Assembly (NCBI GenBank): GCA_001897535.1
Contig: MKTC01000039.1
Location: forward strand, 1-49,427
DNA length: 49,427 nt
DNA from: Bacteroidetes bacterium 37-13
Lineage (GTDB): Bacteria; Bacteroidota; Bacteroidia; Chitinophagales; LD1
Reading direction: 5' to 3'
Of this stretch, positions 27,518 to 36,490 are shown in pieces. Both the position numbers and the translations under genes were made by a program. Numbering within the stretch: the stretch's first letter is position 1; each line of letters opens with the position of its first letter. The notes beneath the pieces are model-generated. The model worked only from the letters and a program-made list of their open reading frames with translations. It was not told the origin of the DNA and did no database searches.

Positions 27518-28605
27518 GTTCGTTTCCCTTTAAGAAGCGATAATAAGAAAACAATTACTAGATATAAAATGAAAATTAGTTGGAGCAGCGGTATCCATTT
27601 TATTAAGTCTGTTTGACCAAATTTTTTGTATGCTTTGAAAGACAAAACAGATTGCAGTGTTAGCCACAATGCCAAAATACACAAAGCATAAGGCTGAAAC
27701 ACTCTTGAAACAAATGGAAGAAACACTATAAGAAACTGTGCTAATGCAAAGAAAAACAAAAGCAGCATATCCATTTTTTTGTAGAAAAAAGATGCTTGAA
27801 CATGTCTTGCCTTTTGTGCTAAAAAATCACTCCATGTTTGTTTAGCACAAGTAAATACAAAGCTCTCGGCTGAAAGCGAAACAGCAACATTGCTCTTTGT
27901 TGCCGTAGCATTCACAAATAAATCGTCATCACCACCCGCAATTTTATGTTCTGAATTTGAATACCACTGCAAAAAATCTGTTTTCATAAAAGCCATATTT
28001 CTACCAACGCCCATGTAAGCATTTCCCTTTGCTGCCATTGATAGATAAAGCCATGCTGCCTGTGTGGCTTCGAAGCGAATAAATTTGTTTAAAAAGTTTG
28101 GCTCTTCTTTAAATGGTGAAAAACCTAACACAATTTGCTTTTCAGCCGAAAGCTTTGCGCATAATTCACTTGCCCAATTTTTGCTTGCGGGAAAACAGTC
28201 TGCATCAGTTACAATTATCTTTTCTGTTGCTGCTGCTTTAATTGCTTCATAGAGTAAAAATTTCTTTCCCGGAATTTGTTTTTGTTCATCACTAATTCCA
28301 ATCACCTTTAAATGCGAATATTCTTTCGAAAAGCGCTCCAGCAATTCTTTTGAGCCATCAGTGCTGCGATCGTTTACAACAATTATGGTTGAATTTACAT
28401 TTTGTTGATTTAAAACTTTCGGCAAATTTATCTTCAAATTTTCTACTTCGTTATGCGCACAAATCACAATACAAATTTTCTCTTGCTGTGATGCAGCAGT
28501 GGTGCTTTCATCTTTCGGTAATCGCCTACTTAAATAGTGCAAAAGCAAATACCAAAAGCAGCATATTTGCAGTATGAACCCAAAATTTATTAAGTCGCTA
28601 TCCAT
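27508..28605 (-). CDS. Family 2 glycosyltransferase, membrane-bound
   Basis: 365 residues from the ATG giving MDSDLINFGFILQICCFWYL; an upstream ATG adds an unlikely 23 residues and approaches the tgt promoter region. An N-terminal membrane helix is followed by a GT-A domain: IVICAHNEVENLKINLP, IVVNDRSTDGS, the metal-binding Asp triad in IVTDADCFP, the acceptor region GGDDDLFVNA and FLAQKARHVQ (a Q..RW-like box). Two or three C-terminal helices complete the processive-type GT2 layout. It would build a surface or lipid-linked glycan; the sugar is unknown. It is divergent from tgt and coupled to the ECF sigma gene. Confidence 0.88.
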   Translation of the reverse strand: MDSDLINFGFILQICCFWYLLLHYLSRRLPKDESTTAASQQEKICIVICAHNEVENLKINLPKVLNQQNVNSTIIVVNDRSTDGSKELLERFSKEYSHLKVIGISDEQKQIPGKKFLLYEAIKAAATEKIIVTDADCFPASKNWASELCAKLSAEKQIVLGFSPFKEEPNFLNKFIRFEATQAAWLYLSMAAKGNAYMGVGRNMAFMKTDFLQWYSNSEHKIAGGDDDLFVNATATKSNVAVSLSAESFVFTCAKQTWSDFLAQKARHVQASFFYKKMDMLLLFFFALAQFLIVFLPFVSRVFQPYALCILALWLTLQSVLSFKAYKKFGQTDLIKWIPLLQLIFILYLVIVFLLSLLKGKRTWN

Positions 28606-28656
28606 TTTTGCGCTTTTTAAAAAGCAACACAATGTAAAAATTATTTTCGCCCACAA

Positions 28657-29787
28657 ATGAGTTTTAGCATACAAGCAAAAGATGTTGGCAGCAATGCACG
28701 AGCAGGAATTTTAGAAACTGCACATGGCAAAATAGAAACACCTATTTTTATGCCCGTTGGCACTTTGGGTGGTGTGAAAGCGGTGCATTTTAAAGAGTTA
28801 GAAACCGAAGTGCAAGCACAAATTATTTTGGGCAACACTTACCATCTTTACCTGCGCCCCGGAACAGATATATTGCAGCAGGCTGGCGGCTTACACCGTT
28901 TCAACGGCTGGAACAAACCTATACTTACCGATAGCGGTGGATTTCAAGTTTACTCGCTTGCCGAAATGCGAAAAATAAAAGAAGAAGGCGCTACTTTTCG
29001 TTCACACATTGATGGCTCAAAACATCTTTTTACGCCTGAAAATGTAATGGATATTCAGCGCAAAATTGGAGCAGATATTATCATGGCTTTTGATGAATGT
29101 ACACCTTATCCATGTGATTATCGCTATGCTAAGAAATCTATTGAACTCACGCATCGCTGGCTGGCTCGCTGTGTAAATCGCTTCACCGAAACTGAGCCAC
29201 TTTATGGTTATGAGCAGTTTCTTTTCCCAATTGTTCAAGGCAGCACTTACAGTGATTTACGCAAAATTTCGGCTGAGTTTATTGCTTCACAAAACATGGC
29301 AGGCAATGCTATTGGCGGCTTAAGTGTGGGCGAACCGGCAGAAGAAATGTATGCCATGACCGAAGAAGTTTGCGCCATTTTACCAAAAGAAAAACCGCGC
29401 TACTTAATGGGGGTTGGCACTCCGGCAAATATTTTGGAATGTATCGCCTTAGGAATTGATATGTTCGATTGTGTGATGCCAACCCGAAATGCACGAAACG
29501 GCATGCTGTTTACTTCAAACGGCATTATGAATATTAAAAACGAAAAATGGAAAGCAGATTTTAGTAGCCTTGATGAAAACAGCAGCAGCGAATTGGTGCG
29601 CAATACTTCTAAAGCATTTTTAAGACATCTTTTTCAAAGCGGTGAAATACTTGGCGGAATGATAGCTTCAGTTAATAATTTAAGTTTTTATTTGAAGTTG
29701 GTAAGAGAGGCGCGACAGAAAATTACTGAAGGTACTTTTGCCGATTGGAAAAATACAATGACAACAAAATTGATGCAGCGCTTGTAG
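28657..29787 (+). CDS. tgt: tRNA-guanine transglycosylase (queuine/preQ1), zinc site missing
   Basis: 376 residues. It exchanges G34 of Tyr, His, Asn and Asp tRNAs for preQ1. The catalytic Asp pair is visible: LTDSGGFQVYSLAEMRK near 90 and DMFDCVMPTRNARNG near 270, with VQGSTYSDLR and GGLSVGE conserved. The C-terminal zinc site is not: where canonical enzymes have CxCxxC, residues about 306-316 read ENSSSELVRN, giving Ser, Ser and Val at the Cys positions, while the ligand His in FLRHLF remains. From memory many Bacteroidota enzymes share this loss, so it is probably functional. It is followed 4 bases later by the LptF/G gene, a common Bacteroidota pairing. Confidence 0.95.
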   Translation: MSFSIQAKDVGSNARAGILETAHGKIETPIFMPVGTLGGVKAVHFKELETEVQAQIILGNTYHLYLRPGTDILQQAGGLHRFNGWNKPILTDSGGFQVYSLAEMRKIKEEGATFRSHIDGSKHLFTPENVMDIQRKIGADIIMAFDECTPYPCDYRYAKKSIELTHRWLARCVNRFTETEPLYGYEQFLFPIVQGSTYSDLRKISAEFIASQNMAGNAIGGLSVGEPAEEMYAMTEEVCAILPKEKPRYLMGVGTPANILECIALGIDMFDCVMPTRNARNGMLFTSNGIMNIKNEKWKADFSSLDENSSSELVRNTSKAFLRHLFQSGEILGGMIASVNNLSFYLKLVREARQKITEGTFADWKNTMTTKLMQRL

Positions 29788-29791
29788 CAAC

Positions 29792-30871
29792 ATGAAAATT
29801 TTAGACCGCTATATTGTTTTAAAATATTTAGGCACCTTCTTTTTCATTATCGGGTTGCTCATCGGCATCACCATTGTGATTGACATAAGCGAAAAGGTAG
29901 ATAACTTAGTAGAAAGTGATGCAACGCTTTGGATGATTATCACCCAATATTATTTCAGTTTTATTCCGTATATCACAGCATTATTAGCACCGTTTTTTGC
30001 TTTGGTGGCTGTTATATTTTTTACCTCGCAGTTAGCAAGCAGAAGCGAAATTATTGCCATTTTAAACAGTGGCACAAGCTTTTACAGAATGTTGTTTCCT
30101 TACTTTATTGGCGCTACAATTTTAGCCGTAGGCTTGTGGTATTGCAACAACGAATTAGTACCAATCGCCAATAAAAAAAGATTGGCTTTTGAACGCACTT
30201 ATATTTACAAACGCAACTTTTCGCTACACTTTAATTTTCATCGAAGCATAGCCCCGGGCACTTTTATTTATATGGAAAACTATGACCCTGATGCTGCCAG
30301 TGGCTATAAGTTTTCTATTGATAAATTTGTGCATGATTCTTTGGTTTACAAATTGCGCTGCGATAAAATAGAATGGCAAAAAGACAAACAAAAATGGCGG
30401 CTCTACAATTTTTACACACGCACTAAAAATGCTGATGGAACAGATAAAATAACCAAAGTATCAGAAGCCGATTCTACCTTTTCTTTCACGCCAAGCGATT
30501 TTAAATTCTTCGATAATTTAAAAGAAGAAATGACGACTTCGCAGTTAGTAGAATACATTAAATACCTTAGGCAACAAGGCTTAACAGGCGATGAATTTTT
30601 TGAAGTAGAGCGCTATCGCAGAACGTCTTCAGCATTCAGCATTTATATTTTAACTCTAATTGGCGTGAGTGTGGCTTCGCGAAAAATGCGCGGTGGTATG
30701 GGCTGGCACTTAGTTTTAGGAATTGGATTAAGTGCTCTATACGAAGTAATTATGAAATTCTCCATCACCTTTTCCACTAACTCCACTTTACCTGCTATTT
30801 TAGGTGTGTGGATTCCAAATTTTATTTTTGCCGGAATAGCTATTTACTTGCTTAGAAAAGCTCCAAAATAG
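29792..30871 (+). CDS. LptF/LptG-family LPS export permease
   Basis: 359 residues. Helices lie at about 12-32, 50-75, 95-115 and three near the C-terminus (about 275-355). The opening MKILDRYIVLKYLGTFF and the motif ASRSEIIAILNSGTSFYRM, the coupling helix of the YjgP/YjgQ family, are clear. The central region (about 130-260) is the periplasmic jellyroll that passes LPS to LptC/A. Bacteroidota often have several such genes, so F versus G is not decided. It starts 4 bases after tgt and is probably co-transcribed. Confidence 0.93.
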   Translation: MKILDRYIVLKYLGTFFFIIGLLIGITIVIDISEKVDNLVESDATLWMIITQYYFSFIPYITALLAPFFALVAVIFFTSQLASRSEIIAILNSGTSFYRMLFPYFIGATILAVGLWYCNNELVPIANKKRLAFERTYIYKRNFSLHFNFHRSIAPGTFIYMENYDPDAASGYKFSIDKFVHDSLVYKLRCDKIEWQKDKQKWRLYNFYTRTKNADGTDKITKVSEADSTFSFTPSDFKFFDNLKEEMTTSQLVEYIKYLRQQGLTGDEFFEVERYRRTSSAFSIYILTLIGVSVASRKMRGGMGWHLVLGIGLSALYEVIMKFSITFSTNSTLPAILGVWIPNFIFAGIAIYLLRKAPK

Positions 30872-30888
30872 CAGCAAATTCAGCTTTT

Positions 30889-32718
30889 TTAGTTTGAATC
30901 TGCCTTTCTTACTTCTTCAATTTTAGTGATAAATTCATCTATAATTTTAATAGTTACTTCAGGGTGAGTCATGTGGTATAAATGCTCGCGAAACAAATCA
31001 TGCTCATCAACATTTGTTATATCCATCACCTCTATATTTCTACCTTGATAAATTTCGGGAACATATTTGGCAACACCGTCCATTTCACTTTTCATTATTA
31101 GCACAGGAATATTGTATTTCGGTATATTCTGCAGGCCTTTTTGATTATCAAAAGCAATAGATTCCTCTAAAGCAGAGTGAATTTGGATCGCAAAAACTTT
31201 TGCCGGCAATCTATTCAGTGCATGCTCAATCGGTATTCGATTTAAGTGCGGCAAGGAGTCTAAATTCGACATTTGCTCCATTATTTTTTTCTTCACCGAA
31301 ACCCATAATTTCTCTCGCATTTCCGAATCTTTTTTAATTAGCCATTCGGTTAAGCTAATACTTCTTTTGCGCACACCTTTTCGGCTATCAAACGGCACTG
31401 CACTTCGCAGCGCTAAAAGCATGGCGCGCGCGGTGAGGCTTTGCTTTGGCGAAATTGAAGGCAAAATAATTTCGTCCATAAAACCTAATAAAGCATGCTT
31501 GGTTTCTATTCCGAAAAAAGGATTAGCGCCAATTCTTCCACACAAATATTTTTTCACGGCCGGATAATCTTTTAGGTTTTTATCTATCATTAGAAAATAG
31601 ATATTGCCCATAGAATGGTCTAAAAGATAAACCGGATGCCCGTTGCTGCCAAAGTACTCTACAACAGCTTCAATATTTTTTGCAATATGTTTTGAATATT
31701 CCGAAGGTGGAAGTTCATAAGGAATTGTGCCGTAGTGCATGGCTGCGGCTATATATTTTTGAGTAGAAATTCCTGCCAACAAACCATCGAAAGAATTGAG
31801 TCCCAAAAAACCATGAACCATTACGATTACAGGCAATTTTTCTTTCGCATTTGGGCGATATGGAATAGCCGTGTCCACGCGAATAGTTGAGCTACCATAA
31901 GGCGTTTCGCGCACCACTTCTATTTGCGGCCAAGTGAGCGCTTTATCGTCAATAAACACACAAAGTCGCTTTTCAACCTTATCAATAAACCGGATAAAAC
32001 TTGGGCTCTCGTTTGGTTTGCCATTCACCGAATAAAGCCAAGCCAAAGGTCTGCGTTTATCGGCTTTGGTTGCCAAAAAAGCTATGCGCGCAGATTGTTT
32101 TAAAAAATGCGGAGTTGCTGTCATGGCGCGCTCTCTGCGGTAATTTACTAATACAGCAATTTCGGTTGAGTCAAATGCTTTAGATTTTCGTTCTATGCCT
32201 GCCACTCTTCCTTCGGGGCTGCACGCCAAAAACACATAATCTAAGCCGCTTTTTTTCTCTTTGTCTAAATATTTTGAAATAGTGTTGTTAAATTCTTCAA
32301 TGTAAGTTTCAAGCTCTTGGCGCGAAATTGATGAGCCCAAAATCTGCTTGCGGCTAATGTGGCCTGCTTTATATAATTTTCGAATAAAACCTTTGGCATC
32401 GGTAATGCTATCTTCGCTAAGTTGCGTGCTAAGTTGCGAGTTTACAAAGGTGTAAATAATATTTTCGGGCTTCACAATGCTTGAATAATTTTTAAAAATA
32501 TATTCATACGCTCCGGCACACGATATGCCGTGCGAAAGCCCTACGATAAATTTACCGCCTTGTTCTAAAACTTTATTGGCACTTTTAATGAAATCTTTTC
32601 CTACTCCTTTGTAAAAATCCTCACGGGTTCTAAAGTACTTCGTATCCGGAGCAATAAATGGAACAACTTCTCTCTTTTCAATTTCCGGCTTTTCTATAGA
32701 CATTTCTACACTTATCAT
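30889..32718 (-). CDS. NagB/6-phosphogluconolactonase-like domain fused to alpha/beta hydrolase
   Basis: 609 residues, no signal peptide. Residues about 25-265 resemble the 6-phosphogluconolactonase/glucosamine-6-phosphate isomerase fold: FIVGLSHGISCAGAYEYIF resembles the phosphate-binding loop, GLDYVFLACSPEGRVAG stands where those enzymes have GxGxDGHxAS, and TATPHFLKQSARIAFLATKADKR resembles the late strand. The DGH is replaced by PEGR, so isomerase or lactonase activity is doubtful. Residues about 290-600 form an alpha/beta hydrolase: VMVHGFLG (oxyanion loop), nucleophile Ser369 in LLDHSMGNIYF, Asp547 in SEMDGV, and a His among H573-H585. The substrate is unknown. It stands alone, with an unusually strong ribosome-binding site. 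Confidence 0.75.
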   Translation of the reverse strand: MISVEMSIEKPEIEKREVVPFIAPDTKYFRTREDFYKGVGKDFIKSANKVLEQGGKFIVGLSHGISCAGAYEYIFKNYSSIVKPENIIYTFVNSQLSTQLSEDSITDAKGFIRKLYKAGHISRKQILGSSISRQELETYIEEFNNTISKYLDKEKKSGLDYVFLACSPEGRVAGIERKSKAFDSTEIAVLVNYRRERAMTATPHFLKQSARIAFLATKADKRRPLAWLYSVNGKPNESPSFIRFIDKVEKRLCVFIDDKALTWPQIEVVRETPYGSSTIRVDTAIPYRPNAKEKLPVIVMVHGFLGLNSFDGLLAGISTQKYIAAAMHYGTIPYELPPSEYSKHIAKNIEAVVEYFGSNGHPVYLLDHSMGNIYFLMIDKNLKDYPAVKKYLCGRIGANPFFGIETKHALLGFMDEIILPSISPKQSLTARAMLLALRSAVPFDSRKGVRKRSISLTEWLIKKDSEMREKLWVSVKKKIMEQMSNLDSLPHLNRIPIEHALNRLPAKVFAIQIHSALEESIAFDNQKGLQNIPKYNIPVLIMKSEMDGVAKYVPEIYQGRNIEVMDITNVDEHDLFREHLYHMTHPEVTIKIIDEFITKIEEVRKADSN

Positions 32719-32728
32719 TTTACAATTT

Positions 32729-32736
32729 ACCTCCTT
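32729..32736 (-). promoter_or_regulatory. Strong Shine-Dalgarno sequence
   Basis: On the minus strand AAGGAGGT lies 10 bases before the ATG at 32718 of the fusion hydrolase. A near-perfect Shine-Dalgarno is rare in Bacteroidota and stands out in this window; it fixes the start codon. Confidence 0.6.
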
Positions 32737-32960
32737 AAAACTAATGCGATAATAAACTTTTAGTTCATTTTATTGAATGTGAACTGTGTATAGTACGTAA
32801 TTGAAGCAAATAAGTTGTTAAGATAGATGCAAGTTATTAGAGCCAAGAATCAAGAAATATAAAAGCCGAATTGGGTAATGTGCAAATACACACAGAATCA
32901 AGAGTCGATAAATATTTCTTCAAAATTTAAAAATCAAAGACATTTTCCCAAGTTTGTAAA

Positions 32961-33986
32961 ATGATTTATAGAAGCAAAGCTCCACTTAGGCTCGGGTTAG
33001 CAGGTGGCGGAACCGATGTGAGCCCATATTCCGATTTATACGGTGGCGCCATTCTAAATGCCACTATCGGCATGTATGCCAATGCAACCATAAAACCGTG
33101 CAGCGACCGAAAAATAAGGCTCAACGCCATAGATCGCAACGAATCTTATATTCTAAATTCAGTAAACGAATTAGAGCTAAACGGCAAACTCGATTTGGCA
33201 AAAGGCGTGTACAACCGCATCGTGCGAGACTTTGTAAAACAGCCACTTTCTTTTGAACTCACCACTTATGTAGATGCACCTCCGGGCAGCGGTTTAGGCT
33301 CTTCTTCCACTTTAGTAGTAGCTATTTTGGGTGCTTTTACCGAGTGGTTAAAATTACCTTTGGGCGAATACGATATTGCCAGCTTAGCATATAAAATTGA
33401 GCGCGAAGATTTAGGCATGGCAGGCGGCAAGCAAGACCAATATGCCGCTACATTTGGCGGAGTAAACTATATGGAATTTTATGCAAACGATAAAGTGATA
33501 GTAAATCCTTTGCGCATAAAAGACAAATACCTGAATGAATTAGAAAACAATTTGGTGCTTTTCTTTACACAAACCAGCCGCCTTTCGAGCGAAATTATTG
33601 AAAAGCAGCGCGAAAATGTGAAACAGAAAAACGAAAAAAGCATCGAAGCCATGCACAGCTTAAAAGAGCAAAGTCTGCGCATGAAAGAAGCACTTTTAAA
33701 AGGTGAAGTAGATAGCATTGGCGAAATTCTACACTACGGCTGGCAACATAAAAAAGCAATGGCAAGCGGCATTTCCAATCCCTTAATTGATGAAATTTAC
33801 GAAGCTGCAATGGCAGCAGGCGCAACTGGAGGTAAAGTTTCGGGAGCAGGAGGCGGTGGCTTTATGTTTTTTTACGCTCCTTACAACAATCGCTATGCAG
33901 TAATAAACGCACTGCAAAAATTTGGCGGCCAAACCATGCGCTATTCCTTTACCGATAAAGGAATGGTGAGTTGGTCTATTGGATAA
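32961..33986 (+). CDS. hddA: D-glycero-D-manno-heptose 7-phosphate kinase-like GHMP kinase
   Basis: 341 residues. GHMP kinase motifs: APLRLGLAGGGTDVSPY at the N-terminus, the ATP loop PPGSGLGSSSTLVVA (about 108-122) and GGKVSGAGGGGFMFFY near the C-terminus. GLAGGGTD together with MAGGKQDQYAATFGG is typical of HddA, the kinase that phosphorylates D-glycero-D-manno-heptose 7-phosphate at C1 on the way to GDP-heptose for surface glycans. The other pathway genes (gmhA, gmhB, hddC) are not in the window, so a related sugar-1-kinase (L-fucose or arabinose) cannot be excluded. Confidence 0.85.
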   Translation: MIYRSKAPLRLGLAGGGTDVSPYSDLYGGAILNATIGMYANATIKPCSDRKIRLNAIDRNESYILNSVNELELNGKLDLAKGVYNRIVRDFVKQPLSFELTTYVDAPPGSGLGSSSTLVVAILGAFTEWLKLPLGEYDIASLAYKIEREDLGMAGGKQDQYAATFGGVNYMEFYANDKVIVNPLRIKDKYLNELENNLVLFFTQTSRLSSEIIEKQRENVKQKNEKSIEAMHSLKEQSLRMKEALLKGEVDSIGEILHYGWQHKKAMASGISNPLIDEIYEAAMAAGATGGKVSGAGGGGFMFFYAPYNNRYAVINALQKFGGQTMRYSFTDKGMVSWSIG

Positions 33987-34002
33987 CATCAAAAGCACAT
34001 TA

Positions 34003-34024
34003 GCTTAGCAATTATTCGCTAAGC
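34003..34024 (+). other. Hairpin between hddA and clpX
   Basis: GCTTAGC (34003-34009) and GCTAAGC (34018-34024) form a perfect 7-bp stem with an eight-base loop, 17 bases after the hddA stop. No T-run follows, so it may be a weak terminator, a 3'-end stabiliser or an operator for clpX. Confidence 0.3.
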
Positions 34025-34042
34025 ACTTCACAATAAGTAGCG

Positions 34043-34050
34043 TATATTTG
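34043..34050 (+). promoter_or_regulatory. Candidate -7 box for clpX
   Basis: TATATTTG is an exact TAnnTTTG and is followed by CA, the usual start region, 16 bases before the ATG at 34067. The -33 element is poor (TTCG at 34015-34018, 24 bases away). Confidence 0.4.
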
Positions 34051-34066
34051 CAACCATATTTTTTAG

Positions 34067-35311
34067 ATGAAAATGAAAAAAGAAGTAGAACCACATTGTT
34101 CATTTTGTGGAAGGAAAAAACGCGATGCACTTATTTTGGTTTCAGGTTTAGAGGGGCACATTTGCGAAAACTGCATTACCCAAGCCTACCAAATTGTGCA
34201 AGATGAAGTTTTTCATGTAGAAAAACAGGCAGCAAAACGCTCTGCAACAAACAACTATAAGCCTAAAGAAATATTTAATCATCTTAACCAATACATTATT
34301 GGGCAAGAAGAAGCAAAAAAGGTAATTTCCGTTGCAGTTTACAACCACTACAAGCGTATAAACCAAACCAAAACCAACGATGAAGTTGAGATTGAAAAAT
34401 CCAATATTTTAATTGCAGGACATACCGGCACAGGAAAAACACTTTTTGCCAAAACCATTGCGCGATTTTTAAATGTACCTTTCGCCATAGCCGATGCCAC
34501 CGTTTTTACCGAAGCCGGCTACGTAGGCGAAGATGTAGAAAGCATTCTTTCGCGCTTGCTGCAAGCCTGCGATTACAATGTTTCTCAAGCCGAGCGCGGC
34601 ATTATTTACATTGATGAAATTGATAAAATTGCCCGCAAAGGCGACAACCCTTCCATTACACGCGATGTGAGCGGAGAAGGTGTGCAACAAGGCATGTTGA
34701 AACTTTTAGAAGGCTCGCAAGTGCTTGTGCCACCGCAAGGCGGAAGAAAACACCCGGACCAGCAAATGGTAAAAATTGACACTTCAAATATTCTATTTAT
34801 TTGTGGTGGCGCATTTGAAGGTATTGATAAACTTATTGCCGCACGCTTAAACCGCTCAAAAGTTGGTTTCAAGAAAAATGCAGATAAAGAAAACATCAAT
34901 ACCGATAATTTCTTGCAACACATCACCGCTGCCGATATGCGTTCGTTTGGTTTAATACCTGAATTGATCGGCAGATTGCCTGTGATTACTTACTTAAATC
35001 CACTCGACAAAGCTGCTTTAAAATCAATACTCACAGAGCCTAAAAATGCTATTACCAAGCAGTTTAAAAAACTGTTTAAACTTGAAGGAATTAACCTCTC
35101 TTTTGATGAAGAAGCACTTGATTTTGTAGTGGATAAAGCCATAGAATTAGAACTTGGAGCAAGAGGTTTGCGCAGCATTTGCGAAAACATTATGACCGAA
35201 GCAATGTTTGAATTACCTTCGGAAAAAGGCGTGAAAGAATTTGTGGTTACACGCAAATATGCTGAAGAACAATTTGACTTAAAACCACAAACCACTTTAA
35301 AAGTGGCTTAA
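34067..35311 (+). CDS. clpX: ATP-dependent Clp protease ATPase subunit ClpX
   Basis: 414 residues. The zinc-binding domain has C11-x2-C14 and C33-x2-C36. The AAA+ core has Walker A GHTGTGKT, pore loop AGYVGEDVES, Walker B IIYIDEIDKIA, RKHPDQQMVKIDTSNILFI and the sensor-2 region GARGLRSICENIMTEAMFELP. It unfolds tagged substrates and feeds ClpP. The IGF loop that docks on ClpP should lie near residues 250-270, where FGL in ADMRSFGLIPELIGRLP is a different, conserved box; I cannot point to a canonical IGF. Followed after 20 bases by ruvB. Confidence 0.97.
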   Translation: MKMKKEVEPHCSFCGRKKRDALILVSGLEGHICENCITQAYQIVQDEVFHVEKQAAKRSATNNYKPKEIFNHLNQYIIGQEEAKKVISVAVYNHYKRINQTKTNDEVEIEKSNILIAGHTGTGKTLFAKTIARFLNVPFAIADATVFTEAGYVGEDVESILSRLLQACDYNVSQAERGIIYIDEIDKIARKGDNPSITRDVSGEGVQQGMLKLLEGSQVLVPPQGGRKHPDQQMVKIDTSNILFICGGAFEGIDKLIAARLNRSKVGFKKNADKENINTDNFLQHITAADMRSFGLIPELIGRLPVITYLNPLDKAALKSILTEPKNAITKQFKKLFKLEGINLSFDEEALDFVVDKAIELELGARGLRSICENIMTEAMFELPSEKGVKEFVVTRKYAEEQFDLKPQTTLKVA

Positions 35312-35331
35312 AATATTTTTAAACAAATTAT

Positions 35332-36363
35332 ATGAATCCAAATCTTGATCCCAACCCAAATGGCAACGCTTCTGACCAAGAAGTGGAGCGCGCGTTGCGA
35401 CCAAGACAAATTGCCGAGTTTACCGGCCAGCCACAAATAATTGATAATCTTTTTGTGTTTATCGGTGCGGCAAAAATGCGCGGTGAAGCCTTAGACCATG
35501 TATTGCTTCACGGACCTCCGGGCTTAGGAAAGACCACGCTTTCGCACATTGTGGCAAACGAAATGGGTGTGAGCCTAAAAGCAACATCAGGCCCTGTGTT
35601 GGAAAAGCCGGGCGACCTTGCCGGATTGCTCACCAATTTAGAGCCAAACGATGTGCTTTTTATTGATGAAATTCACCGCCTAAGCACTGTTGTAGAAGAA
35701 TATCTCTACAGCGCCATGGAAGATTACAAAATTGATATTATGATTGATTCAGGACCCAATGCACGTTCTGTTCAAATATCACTTAATCCATTCACTTTAG
35801 TAGGTGCCACCACACGAAGCGGCTTACTCACTGCACCTTTGCGTTCGCGTTTCGGCATCACCTGCCGTTTAGAATATTACGATGCAGAAGTTTTAAAAAA
35901 TATTTTGCTTCGCTCTGCTTCTATTCTTAAAGTAAAAATAGAAAAACAGGCAGCTTTAGAAATTGCTCGCAGAAGCCGCGGCACACCACGTATTGCCAAC
36001 TTGCTTTTGCGCAGAGTGCGCGATTTTGCACAAGTAAAAGGCAATGGCGATATAACTTTAGAAATTGCAAAATTTTCGTTGGAAGCCTTAAATGTGGATC
36101 AACACGGCTTAGACGAAATGGATAACAGAATTCTTTCTGCCATTATTGAAAAGTTTAAAGGCGGCCCGGTTGGTATCACCACCATTGCTACTGCCGTGGG
36201 CGAAGAAGCCGGAACAATTGAAGAAGTATATGAACCGTTTTTAATTAAAGAAGGATTCATAAAGCGCACCGCACGCGGTAGAGAAGCTACAGAAGCCGCA
36301 TACAAACATCTTGGCAAAACTCCGCCTTCAGTTTCTGGCGGCTTGTTTGAATGGAGTTCCTAA
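35332..36363 (+). CDS. ruvB: Holliday junction branch-migration helicase RuvB
   Basis: 343 residues. Walker [12 protein letters not shown] (about 61-71), Walker [12 protein letters not shown], sensor [17 protein letters not shown] with the arginine finger, and the C-terminal winged helix ending near [16 protein letters not shown]. RuvB hexamers drive branch migration with RuvA. The N-terminus is Asn/Pro-rich and then joins [13 protein letters not shown]. It is probably co-transcribed with clpX; ruvA and ruvC are not nearby, as is common in Bacteroidota. Confidence 0.97.
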   Translation: MNPNLDPNPNGNASDQEVERALRPRQIAEFTGQPQIIDNLFVFIGAAKMRGEALDHVLLHGPPGLGKTTLSHIVANEMGVSLKATSGPVLEKPGDLAGLLTNLEPNDVLFIDEIHRLSTVVEEYLYSAMEDYKIDIMIDSGPNARSVQISLNPFTLVGATTRSGLLTAPLRSRFGITCRLEYYDAEVLKNILLRSASILKVKIEKQAALEIARRSRGTPRIANLLLRRVRDFAQVKGNGDITLEIAKFSLEALNVDQHGLDEMDNRILSAIIEKFKGGPVGITTIATAVGEEAGTIEEVYEPFLIKEGFIKRTARGREATEAAYKHLGKTPPSVSGGLFEWSS

Positions 36364-36490
36364 TTTTATTTTAACAATCATATCAAGAAAATAATTCTAA
36401 TCTTTTTCTATATAACTTCACAACGAAATTGTGGAAATATTTTGCCGATTGCTCGGTAGCACCTATCATTCCATTTCGTAGAAAAAAATA

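Noticed and set aside
28657-29787. tgt as a pseudogene because the zinc cysteines are missing
   Set aside because: The reading frame is full length, catalytic residues are intact and the loss appears to be shared in the phylum.
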